Shown here: piece after piece, positions 55,594-64,000 of the stretch
Position numbering within the stretch: position 1 is the stretch's first letter
How the letters are laid out: the number at the start of each line of letters is the position of its first letter
Source of the DNA: Mycolicibacterium sp. HK-90
Lineage (GTDB): Bacteria; Actinomycetota; Actinomycetes; Mycobacteriales; Mycobacteriaceae
Length of the DNA stretch: 64,000 bases
Direction of reading: 5' to 3'
Assembly: GCF_030486405.1 (NCBI RefSeq)
Contig: NZ_CP129613.1
Coordinates: forward strand, 3,348,001-3,412,000
Notes under the pieces: model-generated
The model's database searches: none
Told to the model about the DNA's origin: nothing
Seen by the model: only the letters and a program-made list of their open reading frames with translations
Translations under genes and position numbers: made by a program

Positions 55594-56343
55594 GTGATCG
55601 TGCTGCTGCCCCCGTCGGAGACCAAGCGCACCGGCGGGGACGGCCCGCCGGTGCAGCTGGACAGCCTGAGCTCACCAGAGCTCACCCCGCTTCGTCGGTC
55701 ATTGATCGACGAGCTGGTCGCCCTCGCGGCGGACCCGCAGGCCTGCCGCACGGCCCTGGCCATCTCCGCCGGCCAGGCCGCCGAGATCGAGCGCAACGCC
55801 GCGCTGCGTCAGGCACCCACACTGCCGGCGATCCAGCGCTACACCGGCGTGCTCTACGACGCCCTCGACGTCGGCTCACTGCGTGGCGCAGCCGCTGCGC
55901 GCGCCCGCGCCCGCCTGGCGGTCGGTTCGGCGCTCTTCGGCCTGCTACGCGCGGACGACCCGGTACCCGGCTACCGACTGTCTGCGTCGTCGAAACTGCC
56001 AGGACAGCCCGGCCTGGCCAAGCGCTGGCGCCCACGGTTGGAGCCGGTGCTGGCCGATCTGTCGTCCCGCGAGCTGATCGTCGATCTGCGATCCGGCTCG
56101 TACGCCGGTCTGGGCCGGGTCCCGGACGCGGCGGTTCGGGTGCAGGTGCTGGCCGAGCACGACGACGGTCACCGCACCGTGGTCAGTCACTTCAACAAGG
56201 CGCACAAGGGTCACCTGGCCCGGGCATTGGTCAGCTCCAGAAGCGAACCCACCGACGCCGCCGCGGTCGCGGCGGTGGCCCGCCGCGCCGGCATGCGGGT
56301 GGAACGCGACGGGAACGAGCTGACTGTCGTCGTGCCGGCCTGA
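55594..56343 (+). CDS. yaaA: YaaA-family peroxide-stress protein
   Basis: 249 residues from GTG at 55594. Family signatures: VLLPPSETKR at the N-terminus, RYTGVLYDALDVGSL, and the positively charged DLRSGSYAGLGRV and VVSHFNKAHKGHLARAL near the C-terminus. YaaA lowers free intracellular iron and so Fenton damage under H2O2 stress; the fold binds DNA with a helix-hairpin-helix-like motif. It fits with the two peroxidases in this window but is not linked to them in an operon. Confidence 0.93.
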   Translation: MIVLLPPSETKRTGGDGPPVQLDSLSSPELTPLRRSLIDELVALAADPQACRTALAISAGQAAEIERNAALRQAPTLPAIQRYTGVLYDALDVGSLRGAAAARARARLAVGSALFGLLRADDPVPGYRLSASSKLPGQPGLAKRWRPRLEPVLADLSSRELIVDLRSGSYAGLGRVPDAAVRVQVLAEHDDGHRTVVSHFNKAHKGHLARALVSSRSEPTDAAAVAAVARRAGMRVERDGNELTVVVPA

Positions 56344-56380
56344 CCGGCGTCGTTCGGGCCGCCTCGAACGGCTCGCCGCC

Positions 56381-57298
56381 TCAGGCCGCCTCGAACGGCT
56401 CGCCGTCCAAAGCCACCGAGGGGCGGCCGTCCGGCCCCCGTGGCACATCTCCCACCAGCGTCACCCGGTACAACCGGCGGTCGTACTCACCGCTGAGATC
56501 CGACGGCGCGAGATGCACGGTCGAGCGGTTGTCCCAGAACGCGATGCTGCCCGGCGCCCACTTGAACCGCACGGTGTACTCCGGCCGCACCAACTCGTCG
56601 TAGAACAACCCGAGCAGGCGGCGGCTCTCGTGCGGCGACACGTCGACGATGTGGCTGGTGAATCCGGGGTTGACGTAGAGCGCCCGCTCCCCCGTCTCGG
56701 GATGCACCCGGACCACGGGATGCTCGGTCAGCAGCGGCCGCCGGTCCACCCGACGCCGATAGTCCTCGGTGGCCGTCGTGCCGTCGGGCGGGGCAAACCG
56801 GTGGACCGCCCGCAGACCGTCGGCGAGCCTCTGCAGCGGTCCTGACAATCCGGCGTACGCGGCCACCGTGTTGGACCATTGGGTGTCGCCGCCGTACGGC
56901 GGAATCACCTCGGCCCGAAGAATCGATGCGGCAGGCGGATTCACCGCGGCGGTGACGTCGGCGTGCCAGTTCGCCTTGTCGAAACCGCGACTGCTGCCGT
57001 ACCGAGATTTGAAGCGGTCGGCGAAGATCGGGTAGATCGTCGGGTAGTCCGGGTCCGGAATGGAATCGAACAGCGGGTGCGCCGGCGTCGGCGAGCCGAA
57101 GGCCCGAGCCAGCCGCAGGTGATCATCGTGACCGATGAACTGGTCCCGGAAGAACACCACCTTCCATTTGAGCAGGGCAGCACGGATTTCCGCGACATGT
57201 TCATCCAAAAGCGGTGCGGTGAGGTCGATTCCACGAATCTCGGCACCGGTCCAGCCCGACTGCGGGTGGATCGTCAGCGCGGATGCCAGTTGAGTCAT
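56381..57298 (-). CDS. TauD-family Fe(II)/2-oxoglutarate dioxygenase (second of two)
   Basis: 305 residues, ATG at 57298 with AAGGGA 6 nt upstream. NWHADVT (His112, Asp114) and STVHLAPSD (His262) form the Fe site; the 2-oxoglutarate Arg is near residues 275-278. Members oxidise taurine, other sulfonates or alkyl sulfate esters to release sulfite or sulfate. It is the last gene of the five-gene transporter operon, directly after the binding protein (32 bp). Similar in motif to the first dioxygenase but clearly diverged, suggesting different substrates. Confidence 0.92.
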   Translation of the reverse strand: MTQLASALTIHPQSGWTGAEIRGIDLTAPLLDEHVAEIRAALLKWKVVFFRDQFIGHDDHLRLARAFGSPTPAHPLFDSIPDPDYPTIYPIFADRFKSRYGSSRGFDKANWHADVTAAVNPPAASILRAEVIPPYGGDTQWSNTVAAYAGLSGPLQRLADGLRAVHRFAPPDGTTATEDYRRRVDRRPLLTEHPVVRVHPETGERALYVNPGFTSHIVDVSPHESRRLLGLFYDELVRPEYTVRFKWAPGSIAFWDNRSTVHLAPSDLSGEYDRRLYRVTLVGDVPRGPDGRPSVALDGEPFEAA

Positions 57299-57330
57299 AT
57301 TGGTTCCCTTGGTTTCTGTGGATGGAGCCG

Positions 57331-58401
57331 TTACGAGTCGAGCGATTTCGGTGTGACGCCGTCGAGCTCGTTCTGCGCCGTGACGATGGTGTTGTAGCGA
57401 CCGTCGACGTACGGTGTGACATCGACCCGGGACTTGATGGTCCCGGTCTCGTGCAGGCCGTCGGCTACGGTCTGGAACAACGCCGTGGACTCCGGATCGA
57501 TCGGGTAGTACGAGGCGATCCCGTCCTCCTCGTAGAGCTTCTTGCCCTGCTCGAACGTGATGCCCTGCACCTTGACGTAGTACTGGTCGATCCACTGGTC
57601 GGCATGGGTGTCCTTCCAGTTGTTCGCGGCGACCGCACGTCCCACGTAGTCGCCGATGGCCGCGGCCTTGGCGGGGTCGTCGAGAACGTCGCCGCGCACG
57701 ATCAGCGTCTGGATCCCGGTGTTGATGCCTTTGCCATCGCCCAGGATCGGCGGCTCACCCAGTTGGTGGTACTGATTGCCCAGGACGATCGCGGCGTCGA
57801 CGGCGCCCGCCGCGAAGGTCGGAACCACCTCTGCCCCAGCCAGTTCCACGGGCTGCACATCGGTTCGCAGATCCAGTCCATGACGTTTGAGCAATCCCGC
57901 CGTCACCATGTGCCGGCCCGAGCCCGGCGGGTAGGCCACCCGTTTCCCGCGCAGATCCTCGATGGTTCGCACGCCGCTGTCGGGGCGTGCCACCAGGTAG
58001 TAACCACCGCTGGTGCCCGGATTCGCCTGCAGCCCGACGGTCACCAGATCGGTGACCCCGCTGTCCACGGCAATGGGGACCGGTGCCTCACCGATCGATC
58101 CGACGTCAGCGGCTCCCGAGCGCAGCGCCTCGATGACGGCCGCCCCGCCGCTGAAGTCCGCGAACTCGACCTGGTACGGCGTCCCCTGCCCGGCATTCGC
58201 CAGATTCCACGGCAGGGACTGCGTCCCGTTCTGCTCGGCGATGACGAGCCTGGTGCCTGCCGGCACCTCGGCCCGCGTCGCGATCTTCACCGTGTCGATG
58301 GCGTCGCCGGCGCCGTCGTCGGACAGTCCGCACGCGCTGATGAACAACGGAATCGACAGCAGGGCAACCCAACTCCGCCGCATTCGACGCACAGATGGCA
58401 T
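57331..58401 (-). CDS. Sulfonate/alkyl-sulfate ABC transporter substrate-binding lipoprotein
   Basis: 356 residues from ATG at 58401 (AAGGA 7 nt before). Lipobox LFISAC, then an SsuA/TauA-like periplasmic fold: VIAEQNGTQSLPWNLANAG, FADFSGGAAVIEALRSGAADVGSIGEAP and LRGKRVAYPPGSGRHM. It delivers an organosulfur ligand to the permease. It starts 5 bp after the ATPase stop. Confidence 0.9.
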   Translation of the reverse strand: MPSVRRMRRSWVALLSIPLFISACGLSDDGAGDAIDTVKIATRAEVPAGTRLVIAEQNGTQSLPWNLANAGQGTPYQVEFADFSGGAAVIEALRSGAADVGSIGEAPVPIAVDSGVTDLVTVGLQANPGTSGGYYLVARPDSGVRTIEDLRGKRVAYPPGSGRHMVTAGLLKRHGLDLRTDVQPVELAGAEVVPTFAAGAVDAAIVLGNQYHQLGEPPILGDGKGINTGIQTLIVRGDVLDDPAKAAAIGDYVGRAVAANNWKDTHADQWIDQYYVKVQGITFEQGKKLYEEDGIASYYPIDPESTALFQTVADGLHETGTIKSRVDVTPYVDGRYNTIVTAQNELDGVTPKSLDS

Positions 58402-58405
58402 GTGA

Positions 58406-59149
58406 TCATTCCTTGTCTTCATGTACACCCAACTCCGCGAGCAACTGCCGGCGCAGCGTGGCGAATTCGTGGCTGTCGCGGGCCCGTGGTTTCGGCACGG
58501 TCACGTCGACATCGAGCGAGATGACCCCGTCGGTCAGCACGATGACGCGGTCGGCGAGCAGGATCGCCTCGTCGACGTCGTGGGTGACCAGCAGGACCGC
58601 CGGGGTGTGCCGGCGGTACAGGTCCATCAGGAGACCGTGCATCTTGATCCTGGTGAGCGCGTCGAGAGCACCGAACGGTTCGTCGAGCAGCAGCAGCTGC
58701 GGCTCGCGTACCAGAGCCCGCGCCAGGGCAACCCGTTGCGCCTCCCCACCGGACAGGGTGCGCGGCCACACCTTCGCCTTGTCCGCCAGATTGACCTCAC
58801 CGAGCGCCGAGAGCGCACTCCGTTGCACGGCACGGGTGGCGGGCAGGCCGATCGTCACATTGGTCAGCACCCGCTGCCACGGCAGCAACCTCGGATCCTG
58901 GAACACGATCGCCCGCCGGGCCGGCACCTGCAGGTAGCCGTCCACGTCCGCGTCGAGAGCCCCGAGCGCCCGGAGGAACGTGCTCTTTCCGGAGCCGCTG
59001 CGGCCCAGCAGCGCGACGAATTCACCGGCCCGGATCTCCAGATCGAGGCCGTCGATGATGACGTTGTCCCCGAACCGTTTCCGGATGTCGCGAGCGATCA
59101 CCACCGGCGGCGCATCGACGGCCGTCGCCGTCGTTTCAGTCCCCGTCAT
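58406..59149 (-). CDS. Sulfonate-type ABC transporter ATPase (SsuB/TauB-like)
   Basis: 247 residues. Walker A GRSGSGKST (49-57), Q-loop VFQDPRLLPW, signature LSGGEAQRVALARAL, Walker B LLLLDEPFGALD and the H-loop VTHDVDEAI. It powers uptake by the permease. It overlaps the permease gene by 14 bp. Confidence 0.94.
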   Translation of the reverse strand: MTGTETTATAVDAPPVVIARDIRKRFGDNVIIDGLDLEIRAGEFVALLGRSGSGKSTFLRALGALDADVDGYLQVPARRAIVFQDPRLLPWQRVLTNVTIGLPATRAVQRSALSALGEVNLADKAKVWPRTLSGGEAQRVALARALVREPQLLLLDEPFGALDALTRIKMHGLLMDLYRRHTPAVLLVTHDVDEAILLADRVIVLTDGVISLDVDVTVPKPRARDSHEFATLRRQLLAELGVHEDKE

Positions 59150-59999
59150 AAGCCCGCCTCCAGGTGAGCAACCGACCTTCCAGGAACCGGACCACCAGAA
59201 TCGAGACCAGACCGAGAATTGCGTAGACGGCGATCAGAACGAAGACGACGTCGATCTGGAAGTACTCACGGGCATCGGTCATCATCCGGCCCAGACCCTT
59301 CTTGGCATTGATGGTCTCGGCGAAGATCAGCGACAGCCAGGACGCCGTCAGCGCCAGGCGCAGGCCCACGAGAAAGCCGGGCAGCGACCCGGGAAGGATG
59401 ACCCGGTAGATCATCTCGGCCCGGCCGGCGCCGAACGACCGTGCCGCCTCCACCAGGGTGGCGTCGACGCTGCGGATCGCGCTGAAGGTGTTGATGTAGA
59501 TCGCAACGGCGACCGCGAGGGTGATCAGCAGGATCTTGGGCACCTCGCTGATGCCGAACCACACGATCAGCAACGGCACCAGCGCGAAATTCGGAACCGC
59601 GCGCAGGACTTCCATATTCGCGTCGACGAAGTTCTCCCCGACGCGCGACAGGCCGGAGATCAGGGCCAGCCCCAGCCCTAGGGCCACGCCGAAGACGAGA
59701 CCGTATCCGACCCGCAACAGGCTGGCGCTCAGGTGTTCGGCAAAGGTGCCGTCGGCGATCAGGGTCCACGCGGCGCTCAGCACCCGCGTCGGCGGGGGCA
59801 CGGTGCGCTCGTCGAAGACGCCGACGGTGGAGAACAGTTGCCACAGGCCCACCAAGAGGACCGGGCCGAGCAGTCGCTGCACCGGACGCGGCACCGTCGG
59901 CTTGCGCTGCACCCGCCGGACCGCCGCACGCGGATCGACCAGCCCGGCCGCCGCCTCGGCTCTCGTGGCGCCGGACGGCCGCGACACCAGGGTGGCCAT
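59136..59999 (-). CDS. Sulfonate-type ABC transporter permease (SsuC/TauC-like)
   Basis: 287 residues from ATG at 59999, placed one base after the dioxygenase TGA (TGAGATG). About six membrane helices, with the EAA-loop region EAARSFGAGRAEMIYRVILPGSLPGFLVGLRLALTASWLSLI that contacts the ATPase. A hydrophilic N-terminal extension of about 40 residues precedes the first helix. Confidence 0.92.
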   Translation of the reverse strand: MATLVSRPSGATRAEAAAGLVDPRAAVRRVQRKPTVPRPVQRLLGPVLLVGLWQLFSTVGVFDERTVPPPTRVLSAAWTLIADGTFAEHLSASLLRVGYGLVFGVALGLGLALISGLSRVGENFVDANMEVLRAVPNFALVPLLIVWFGISEVPKILLITLAVAVAIYINTFSAIRSVDATLVEAARSFGAGRAEMIYRVILPGSLPGFLVGLRLALTASWLSLIFAETINAKKGLGRMMTDAREYFQIDVVFVLIAVYAILGLVSILVVRFLEGRLLTWRRAYDGD

Positions 60000-60000
60000 C

Positions 60001-60972
60001 TCAGGCGGCCCCGAAGTAATCGCCCGAGATCGATTCCGATGCAACGCCGTCGGGCCCGACCGGAACGTCGCCCACCAGCGTGATGCGGTGCAGTATGCGG
60101 TCACCCTCGACATGCTCGAAATCCCGCGGGGCCAGGTGCAGCGCGGCACGGTTGTCCCAGAACGCGACGCTTCCCGGCTCCCACTTGAACCGCACCGAGT
60201 ACTCGGGCCGAGCGATCTCCTCGAACAGGAGGTCCAGCAGATGCCGGCTTTCCCGAGGCGAGAGACCGACGATCTCGCGGGTGAAGGACGGGTTGACGTA
60301 CAGGACCTTCTCCCCTGTCTCCGGATGGACCCGCACCACGGGGTGGATGGTGGCGAGCGGATTGTTGCGCACTAGATCACCGATCTTCTCGGTGCTGCGC
60401 TCGGCCGACGTCGTCGAACCGAAGCGATGCTCGGCGCGCAGTTCGTCGGCAAGGGCCTGCACCGCCGGTGACAGGCCCGCATAGACGGCCCCGACATTGG
60501 TGAACTGGGTGTCACCACCGTAGGCGGGCACGCGTTCGGCACGGAGTATCGAATGCGACGGCGGGTTGATCAACGGGGTCACGTCGGCATGCCAGCCGGG
60601 ACCGTTTGGGCTTTGCCGCTTGCGGTATCGGGTGCCGTACCGATGGTCGTAGGCCGCGGGCGACACCGTGTGAATCTGCGGGAATCCCGCTGGGGCGGAG
60701 TCACCTTCGTAGGGATGTCCTGGGGTCACCGCACCGAACTGGGCGCCGAACGCGATCTGTGCGGCGTGGTCGAGGTTCTGGCCGCGGAAGAACACCACCT
60801 TCCACTGATGCAGCGCGGCGCGGATGGCCGCCACCTGAGCCCGCGACAGCGGCGCGGAGAGATCCACTCCGTCGATCAGTGCACCGGTGAATCCGGACAG
60901 CGGGGTGACGACGACCCCGGCCTCTGCGGCGGCACTCGGCGCGGTGATCGTTTCAGGAACAGAAGAAGGCAT
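60001..60972 (-). CDS. TauD-family Fe(II)/2-oxoglutarate dioxygenase (first of two)
   Basis: About 323 residues; ATG at 60972 has GGGGAG 7 nt upstream. PGWHADVT (His128, Asp130) and AALHLAPRD carry the Fe ligands. It belongs to the taurine dioxygenase/alkyl sulfatase group, and its placement at the head of a sulfonate ABC operon suggests the transported compound is a substrate. The promoter should lie in the 332 bp upstream. Confidence 0.92.
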   Translation of the reverse strand: MPSSVPETITAPSAAAEAGVVVTPLSGFTGALIDGVDLSAPLSRAQVAAIRAALHQWKVVFFRGQNLDHAAQIAFGAQFGAVTPGHPYEGDSAPAGFPQIHTVSPAAYDHRYGTRYRKRQSPNGPGWHADVTPLINPPSHSILRAERVPAYGGDTQFTNVGAVYAGLSPAVQALADELRAEHRFGSTTSAERSTEKIGDLVRNNPLATIHPVVRVHPETGEKVLYVNPSFTREIVGLSPRESRHLLDLLFEEIARPEYSVRFKWEPGSVAFWDNRAALHLAPRDFEHVEGDRILHRITLVGDVPVGPDGVASESISGDYFGAA

Positions 60973-61304
60973 GGCCACACTCCCCTCGAAAGCGGCTGCT
61001 GATATCGGTGATTCGACGCTAACGAGGACCGCTTCAGGACTTACCGGTTTGAATCGGCGTGACGGGAATGGCGCGTTCCGGCCCGGGCACCGACACGTCG
61101 TTGCCGGCTACAGCCGCACGAGTTGACCGAAAACGCTTCTGCCTGCGCCGTACTGGCTCCGTGTGTCGAGAAGTAAGCGAAATTCGCTGTTGCCGAGCTA
61201 ATTTCACAGCGGCATTTCCGCGAGAACGCGACCGGCCTACCCCGCAACCGATTTCACCGAATTCCCGGGTGTTCCCCACAACCGTCCGTGTCGTCGTGCA
61301 CAAT
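60973..61304. other. 332-bp region upstream of the organosulfur operon
   Basis: No credible gene; the frames here have a composition unlike protein. It must contain the promoters of the dioxygenase operon (leftward) and of the membrane protein (rightward). I see no clean palindrome for a known sulfur regulator. Confidence 0.4.
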
Positions 61305-62003
61305 ATGAGCTCGCCGCGTCAGCGCCTGCCGCCTGTGCCACGCCCACCACATCACCGTTCTCCGGGAGCAAGCTTGGTCACCTGCTCAGTTTCCACACCG
61401 CGTCCGTCATGTCCGCCCACCCGTGGTGGACGGCACCGGAAGCCGCCGCAGCGACGCTGGCTTCCCGTCGGGATCGGGGTGGCCGCTGCGGCCGTGGTCA
61501 GTTCGATGCTCACTGCGTTCGTCATCATCACCACCCTGGCGTCCAAGCTGTCGGCCAAGGATTCGGTGTATGCGGTCGGCGCCCGAACCTACGAGGTCGA
61601 ACCGAACCGGCCGGTGCAGCGCGATGTCGCCGCGCAGGCCGCCGCTCCTGCCGTGACCGCGTTCGCGTTCGACGGGTCCGGCTTCGTCGGCTCCCAGGCG
61701 CGGTGCCGGGACAACCAGACGGCGCGGGCGATCGGCCGCACCGAACGCTCGCTGGTGGTGATCTGCCTGGACCGCAACGGGCAACTCGAATACCACGGTG
61801 TCCGACTCTCGGACCGGGCCGCACTCGCGGCCGGTGCCAACGTGACGCCGGGCCGCCGCTTCGTCGCCCGCAACTACCAGACCGCATACGCCGTCTCACC
61901 GACCGAGCTGCTTGTCACGTCGGGCAGCGCGGTCATCAAACGCGAACCCATGGTCGAGTACCGCGAGATCCTCTCCACCCCGGTGGTCGTGGCGCCGCGG
62001 TAG
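61305..62003 (+). CDS. Single-pass membrane protein of unknown function
   Basis: 232 residues from ATG at 61305; possibly leaderless. Pro/Arg-rich cytoplasmic part, one membrane helix (GIGVAAAAVVSSMLTAFVIITTL), then an outside domain with two Cys (SQARCRDNQTARAIGRTERSLVVICLDRNGQLEYHGVRLSD). This resembles many actinobacterial anchored extracellular domains without known activity. An upstream frame extends to 61059 but is not protein-like. Confidence 0.7.
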   Translation: MSSPRQRLPPVPRPPHHRSPGASLVTCSVSTPRPSCPPTRGGRHRKPPQRRWLPVGIGVAAAAVVSSMLTAFVIITTLASKLSAKDSVYAVGARTYEVEPNRPVQRDVAAQAAAPAVTAFAFDGSGFVGSQARCRDNQTARAIGRTERSLVVICLDRNGQLEYHGVRLSDRAALAAGANVTPGRRFVARNYQTAYAVSPTELLVTSGSAVIKREPMVEYREILSTPVVVAPR

Positions 62004-62089
62004 CCTCACCGCGGTCGAGGTGTTCATCAGCTGGAGCTGATCCGCATCAGCGCACCTCCAGACATCAGCGATTCTCTGGGTGAGGTGGG

Positions 62090-63565
62090 ATGGATTCGTC
62101 GTCAGCGTTCGCACTCGCAGACACCGATGCGATCGGGCAGGCCGCACTGGCCGCGGCCGGCGAGGTAACCGCCGTCGAGTTGCTCGAAGCGGCGATCACC
62201 CGGGTCGAGGCGACGCGGAACCTCAACGCCGTGATCACCGACCTGTTCGAGCGGGCCCGGACCCAGGCGGCGGCCCTCGACGAGTCCGGTGTGCTGCGCA
62301 CCGGTCAGGCCGGCCCGCTCGCCGGGGTGCCCTTCCTGCTCAAGGATCTGGGGGCGGCGCTGGCCGGGACCCGCGAAGCGATGGGCTCCCGCGCGTTAAG
62401 CGACCATGTGGCAACCGAGTCCGCCTGGACGGTGAACCGCTATCTCGATGCGGGACTCGTGCTGTTCGGCAAGACCAACACCCCGGAATGGGGCAATCAC
62501 TGCACCACCGAGCCGTTGCTGTCGGGGCCGACGGTGAACCCCTGGTCGTCGACCGTCACACCGGGTGGCTCCAGCGGCGGTTCGGCGGCGGCCGTCGCCG
62601 CCGGGGTGGTGCCCGCGGCATCGGGCGGGGACGGCACCGGCTCCATCCGGGTGCCGGCATCCTGCTGCGGTCTCGTCGGCCTCAAACCGCGCCGCGGACG
62701 GTCCTCTTTCGCCCCCGACGGCGGTCACGGGCTCGAGGGCCTGGTGAACAACCACGCCTTGACCCGGACGGTGCGCGACAGCGCGGCGCTGCTCGACGTC
62801 ATCGCCGGCGGCGCACCCGGCGACCCCTACGGCGCGGCCGCCCCCGCGGTTTCCTTCTTCGAGTCGGCCGCACAGACCCCGCCGGCGCAACGCATCCTGA
62901 TCGCCACGTCGTCACCGTTTCCCACCGACCGGATCGACCCGGAGGTGGTGGCCGCCGTCGAGGCGACCGGTCGACTGCTGGAAGGTCTCGGGCACCGGCT
63001 CACCCCGGGTGCACCCACGATCGACCCGGACGCGGTCGCCGAGGCGATCGCCGTGCTGCACACCGTGAGCAACGCTCAACTGCACGACCTCGCGCAGGCA
63101 CACCTGGGCCGCGCACCGCGCGAGGACGAATTCGAGCCGAGCACCTGGGTGATGGTCCGCGAGGGCTTCACCACCACGGGCCTGGACTATGCCAAGGCGA
63201 TCTCCGCCATCCATGCCGAGACCCGGCGCTTCGCCGCGGGAATGGCGGACCATGACGTGTTGCTGGTGCCGACCCTGCTGACCGGGCCGCCACCGTACGG
63301 ACTGCTGAATCAGCCTCGGGGGACCACCCGCGCCTTTTTCGACGTCGAGTTCGCCACCACCGGGTGGACGGCGCTGGCCAACGTCACCGGTTGGGCCGCG
63401 GTATCCCTGCCCCTGGGCCAGACCGGCGCCGGCCTGCCCATCGGCGTGCAGCTGATGGCACCTGACGAGGGAATCCTGCTCAGCCTGGCCGGCCAGCTCG
63501 AGCAGGCCGCCCCGTGGCGCAGTCGTATTCCGCCCCGATGGGTGGCCGGTACCACCACGATGTAA
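62090..63565 (+). CDS. Amidase (amidase-signature family)
   Basis: 491 residues, ATG at 62090 after GAGG. Ser-cisSer-Lys catalytic set: Lys85 in FLLKDLG, Ser161/162 in [13 protein letters not shown], and Ser185 in [13 protein letters not shown]-terminal segment [17 protein letters not shown] and [11 protein letters not shown] are also typical. Hydrolyses aliphatic or aromatic amides; the substrate is unknown. Confidence 0.93.
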   Translation: MDSSSAFALADTDAIGQAALAAAGEVTAVELLEAAITRVEATRNLNAVITDLFERARTQAAALDESGVLRTGQAGPLAGVPFLLKDLGAALAGTREAMGSRALSDHVATESAWTVNRYLDAGLVLFGKTNTPEWGNHCTTEPLLSGPTVNPWSSTVTPGGSSGGSAAAVAAGVVPAASGGDGTGSIRVPASCCGLVGLKPRRGRSSFAPDGGHGLEGLVNNHALTRTVRDSAALLDVIAGGAPGDPYGAAAPAVSFFESAAQTPPAQRILIATSSPFPTDRIDPEVVAAVEATGRLLEGLGHRLTPGAPTIDPDAVAEAIAVLHTVSNAQLHDLAQAHLGRAPREDEFEPSTWVMVREGFTTTGLDYAKAISAIHAETRRFAAGMADHDVLLVPTLLTGPPPYGLLNQPRGTTRAFFDVEFATTGWTALANVTGWAAVSLPLGQTGAGLPIGVQLMAPDEGILLSLAGQLEQAAPWRSRIPPRWVAGTTTM

Positions 63566-63674
63566 CCGACGAATATCCTCTGAGGCGAACCGCGTGCCAT
63601 CGGCCCGTTCACCGGGCCACGCCTCAGCAGCACAACAACAGCAGGACGCTGTCTTCAAAGGAGTAGACAACCTC

Positions 63675-64000
63675 ATGGTGAATCAGCAGCAGGCCGACAA
63701 GATGACCACGGGCAAGGGCTTCATCGCCGCGCTCGACCAGAGCGGTGGCTCGACCCCCAAGGCCCTGCGTCTCTACGGGGTCGAAGAGAGCGCCTACTCC
63801 TCCGAGGAGGAGATGTTCGACCTGATCCATCAGATGCGCTCACGCATCATCACCTCGCCGTCGTTCGGCGGTGACCGGGTGCTGGCCGCGATCCTGTTCG
63901 AGCAGACCATGGACCGTTCCATCGACGGCAAGCCCACGGCGACCTATCTGTGGGAGGACAAGGGAGTCGTGCCGCTGCTCAAGATCGACAAGGGCCTGGC
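63675..64000 (+). CDS. Class I fructose-bisphosphate aldolase, N-terminal part
   Basis: Runs off the right edge; 108 codons are visible. ATG at 63675 with AAAGGAG upstream. [46 protein letters not shown] and [27 protein letters not shown] match the small bacterial class I aldolase (FbaB-independent fructose-1,6-bisphosphate aldolase, Schiff-base type). The catalytic lysine is outside the window except for an early region. Mycobacteria normally rely on class II Fba, so this is an extra aldolase. Glycolysis/gluconeogenesis role by family. Confidence 0.88.
   Translation, partial: MVNQQQADKMTTGKGFIAALDQSGGSTPKALRLYGVEESAYSSEEEMFDLIHQMRSRIITSPSFGGDRVLAAILFEQTMDRSIDGKPTATYLWEDKGVVPLLKIDKGL

Noticed and set aside
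61059-61304. N-terminal extension of the membrane protein at 61305
   Set aside because: Codon use and composition are unlike protein, and the region must hold the promoters of two divergent units.

Overview
The window is high-GC actinobacterial DNA. The gene content points to a fast-growing mycobacterium (Mycolicibacterium-like): furA-katG, an Rpf lysozyme-like factor, a RipD-type NlpC/P60 protein, an MmpS/MmpL pair, FadD and FAAL enzymes, a P450, type II NADH dehydrogenase, ThrE, F420-type LLM oxidoreductases and many small secreted proteins (DUF732, DUF5078, Pro-rich). I see no rRNA, tRNA, IS element, phage or CRISPR array. The species name is inference; the genus-level call rests on the combination of families.

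Layout. 1-5 kb: N-terminus of a membrane-anchored protein (runs off the left edge), an Rpf, a three-LysM esterase, an F420/LLM oxidoreductase and a ParD-like/zeta-like toxin-antitoxin pair. 5-13 kb: katG-furA, a histidine phosphatase with an unusual THP motif, an FKBP lipoprotein, a methyltransferase, a thioesterase, an Imm-5-like protein and an SRPBCC-SDR fusion. 13-19 kb: two NDH-2-like flavoproteins, and a YCII(DGPF)-ECF sigma-ndh operon behind a promoter that fits the ECF42 pattern. 19-30 kb: ThrE, a DUF2278 protein, a 5'-truncated PHB-depolymerase-like esterase, a FAAL, an ArsR/SRPBCC pair divergent from a DUF899 protein, an acyl-CoA synthetase and a P450.

30-35 kb: a tightly coupled operon of a GTP-cyclohydrolase-II homologue (URC1), DUF1688 (URC4), uracil phosphoribosyltransferase and a CPBP protease. 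It matches the unconventional URC uracil-degradation pathway. 35-45 kb: M48 protease, catalytically dead RipD, TenA, Tpx, a small-molecule kinase, a MenC paralogue that lacks nearly all its catalytic residues, a MOSC protein, an HD hydrolase facing a GlxA-type AraC regulator, and an SGNH hydrolase/acyltransferase-3 pair.

46-54 kb: a run of small exported proteins, one carrying three tandem WWDPV/Cys repeats, then mmpS-mmpL preceded by a 37-residue leader ORF and IdeR-like half boxes. 54-64 kb: an ArsR-SRPBCC fusion regulator with its palindrome, an NlpC/P60 hydrolase behind a perfect CRP-type palindrome, YaaA, a five-gene sulfonate/sulfate-ester scavenging operon (TauD - permease - ATPase - binding protein - TauD), a membrane protein, an amidase, and the start of a class I fructose-bisphosphate aldolase at the right edge.

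The most notable items are the URC cluster, the degenerate MenC, the leader ORF coupled to mmpS, the Cys/WWDPV repeat family and the zeta-type TA pair with its repeat operator.
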